DNA of 64,000 nt from Heterodera schachtii. Taxonomy: Eukaryota; Nematoda; Chromadorea; Rhabditida; Heteroderidae. Location: the NCBI GenBank assembly GCA_023374025.1, contig SIJG01000059.1, forward strand, positions 203,286 through 267,285, in the 5' to 3' direction. Below, piece after piece: positions 63,917 to 64,000 of this stretch (positions are counted from its first letter, which is position 1; every line of letters begins with the position of its first letter). The translations under genes were made by a program, and so were the position numbers. The notes beneath the pieces were generated by a model, which searched no databases, was not told where the DNA came from, and worked only from the letters and a program-made list of their open reading frames with translations.

Positions 63917-64000
63917 AAGTTCCTAAAATAAAGCCAGGAATTGGGGTGAAAAATAAATTTATGAAGGGTAAATGGATTAATGAATTAAGGCACTTAGAGT
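63917..64000. other. Unassigned right edge
   Basis: Nothing recognised before the window ends. Confidence 0.5.

Noticed and set aside
1..64000. Telomere repeats, rRNA genes or centromere-type short satellites
   Set aside because: No TTAGGC-type arrays, no rRNA-like conserved stretches and no short-period alpha-like satellite were seen.

Overview
The window is a very AT-rich (about 80% A+T by eye) stretch of eukaryotic DNA with no intact gene that I can support. The one locus with real gene character is on the minus strand at 55843-56710. It has short introns (about 40-105 bases), GT...TTTCAG boundaries and exons much richer in G+C than their surroundings. Its product resembles, from memory, a large uncharacterised protein family of cyst nematodes (Globodera/Heterodera type; some members are annotated F-box). 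This suggests a plant-parasitic tylenchid nematode, but the genus cannot be settled here and nothing was searched. The copy looks dead: conserved blocks sit in clashing frames, an internal segment is missing and the 3' end is not found. A second clear coding relic is the C-terminal end of a non-LTR retrotransposon (LINE) open reading frame with two in-frame stops (minus strand, 50246-50572).

Layout. 1-9900: AT-rich intergenic DNA with old diverged repeats, a CCCGTT word-repeat island (1500-1653), a 16-bp-stem hairpin (4780-4819), a degenerate dispersed element (6960-7470) and a duplicated 100-bp segment (8312/9118). 9911-17333: a tandem satellite of about 1,021-bp monomers, seven full copies plus a partial one; the five middle copies look identical by eye and the edge copies are diverged. 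16253-34634: a long inverted duplication with 2.5-kb arms separated by 13.4 kb; the left arm overlaps the last satellite copies. The spacer holds a 563-bp Tc1/mariner-like MITE (19436-19998), a 545-bp fold-back element (24604-25148) and GC-rich word-repeat islands. 34635-46350: dispersed repeats, a CCGGGA island (37850-37948), a polypurine GAGA tract (40011-40406) and, immediately beside it, a Mutator-like fold-back MITE with a 9-bp target duplication (40431-41194). 46351-54378: AT-rich DNA with the LINE relic and a few small exon-like islands. 54387-54918: a hAT-like MITE with near-perfect 8-bp target duplications. 55443-57750: the nematode-family pseudogene between two GAGA tracts. 57760-64000: AT-rich DNA rising in G+C toward the end, a GGTCTCG island bounded by 12-bp inverted repeats (58279-58414) and a 15-bp GGACACC tandem repeat (63782-63916).

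Overall this reads as a repeat-rich gene desert built by short non-autonomous DNA transposons, satellite expansion and inverted duplication. No genes act together here. The most unusual theme is a set of separate GC-rich islands, each iterating its own 6-8-base word, several of which share a CTCTAATT / AATTAGAG border.
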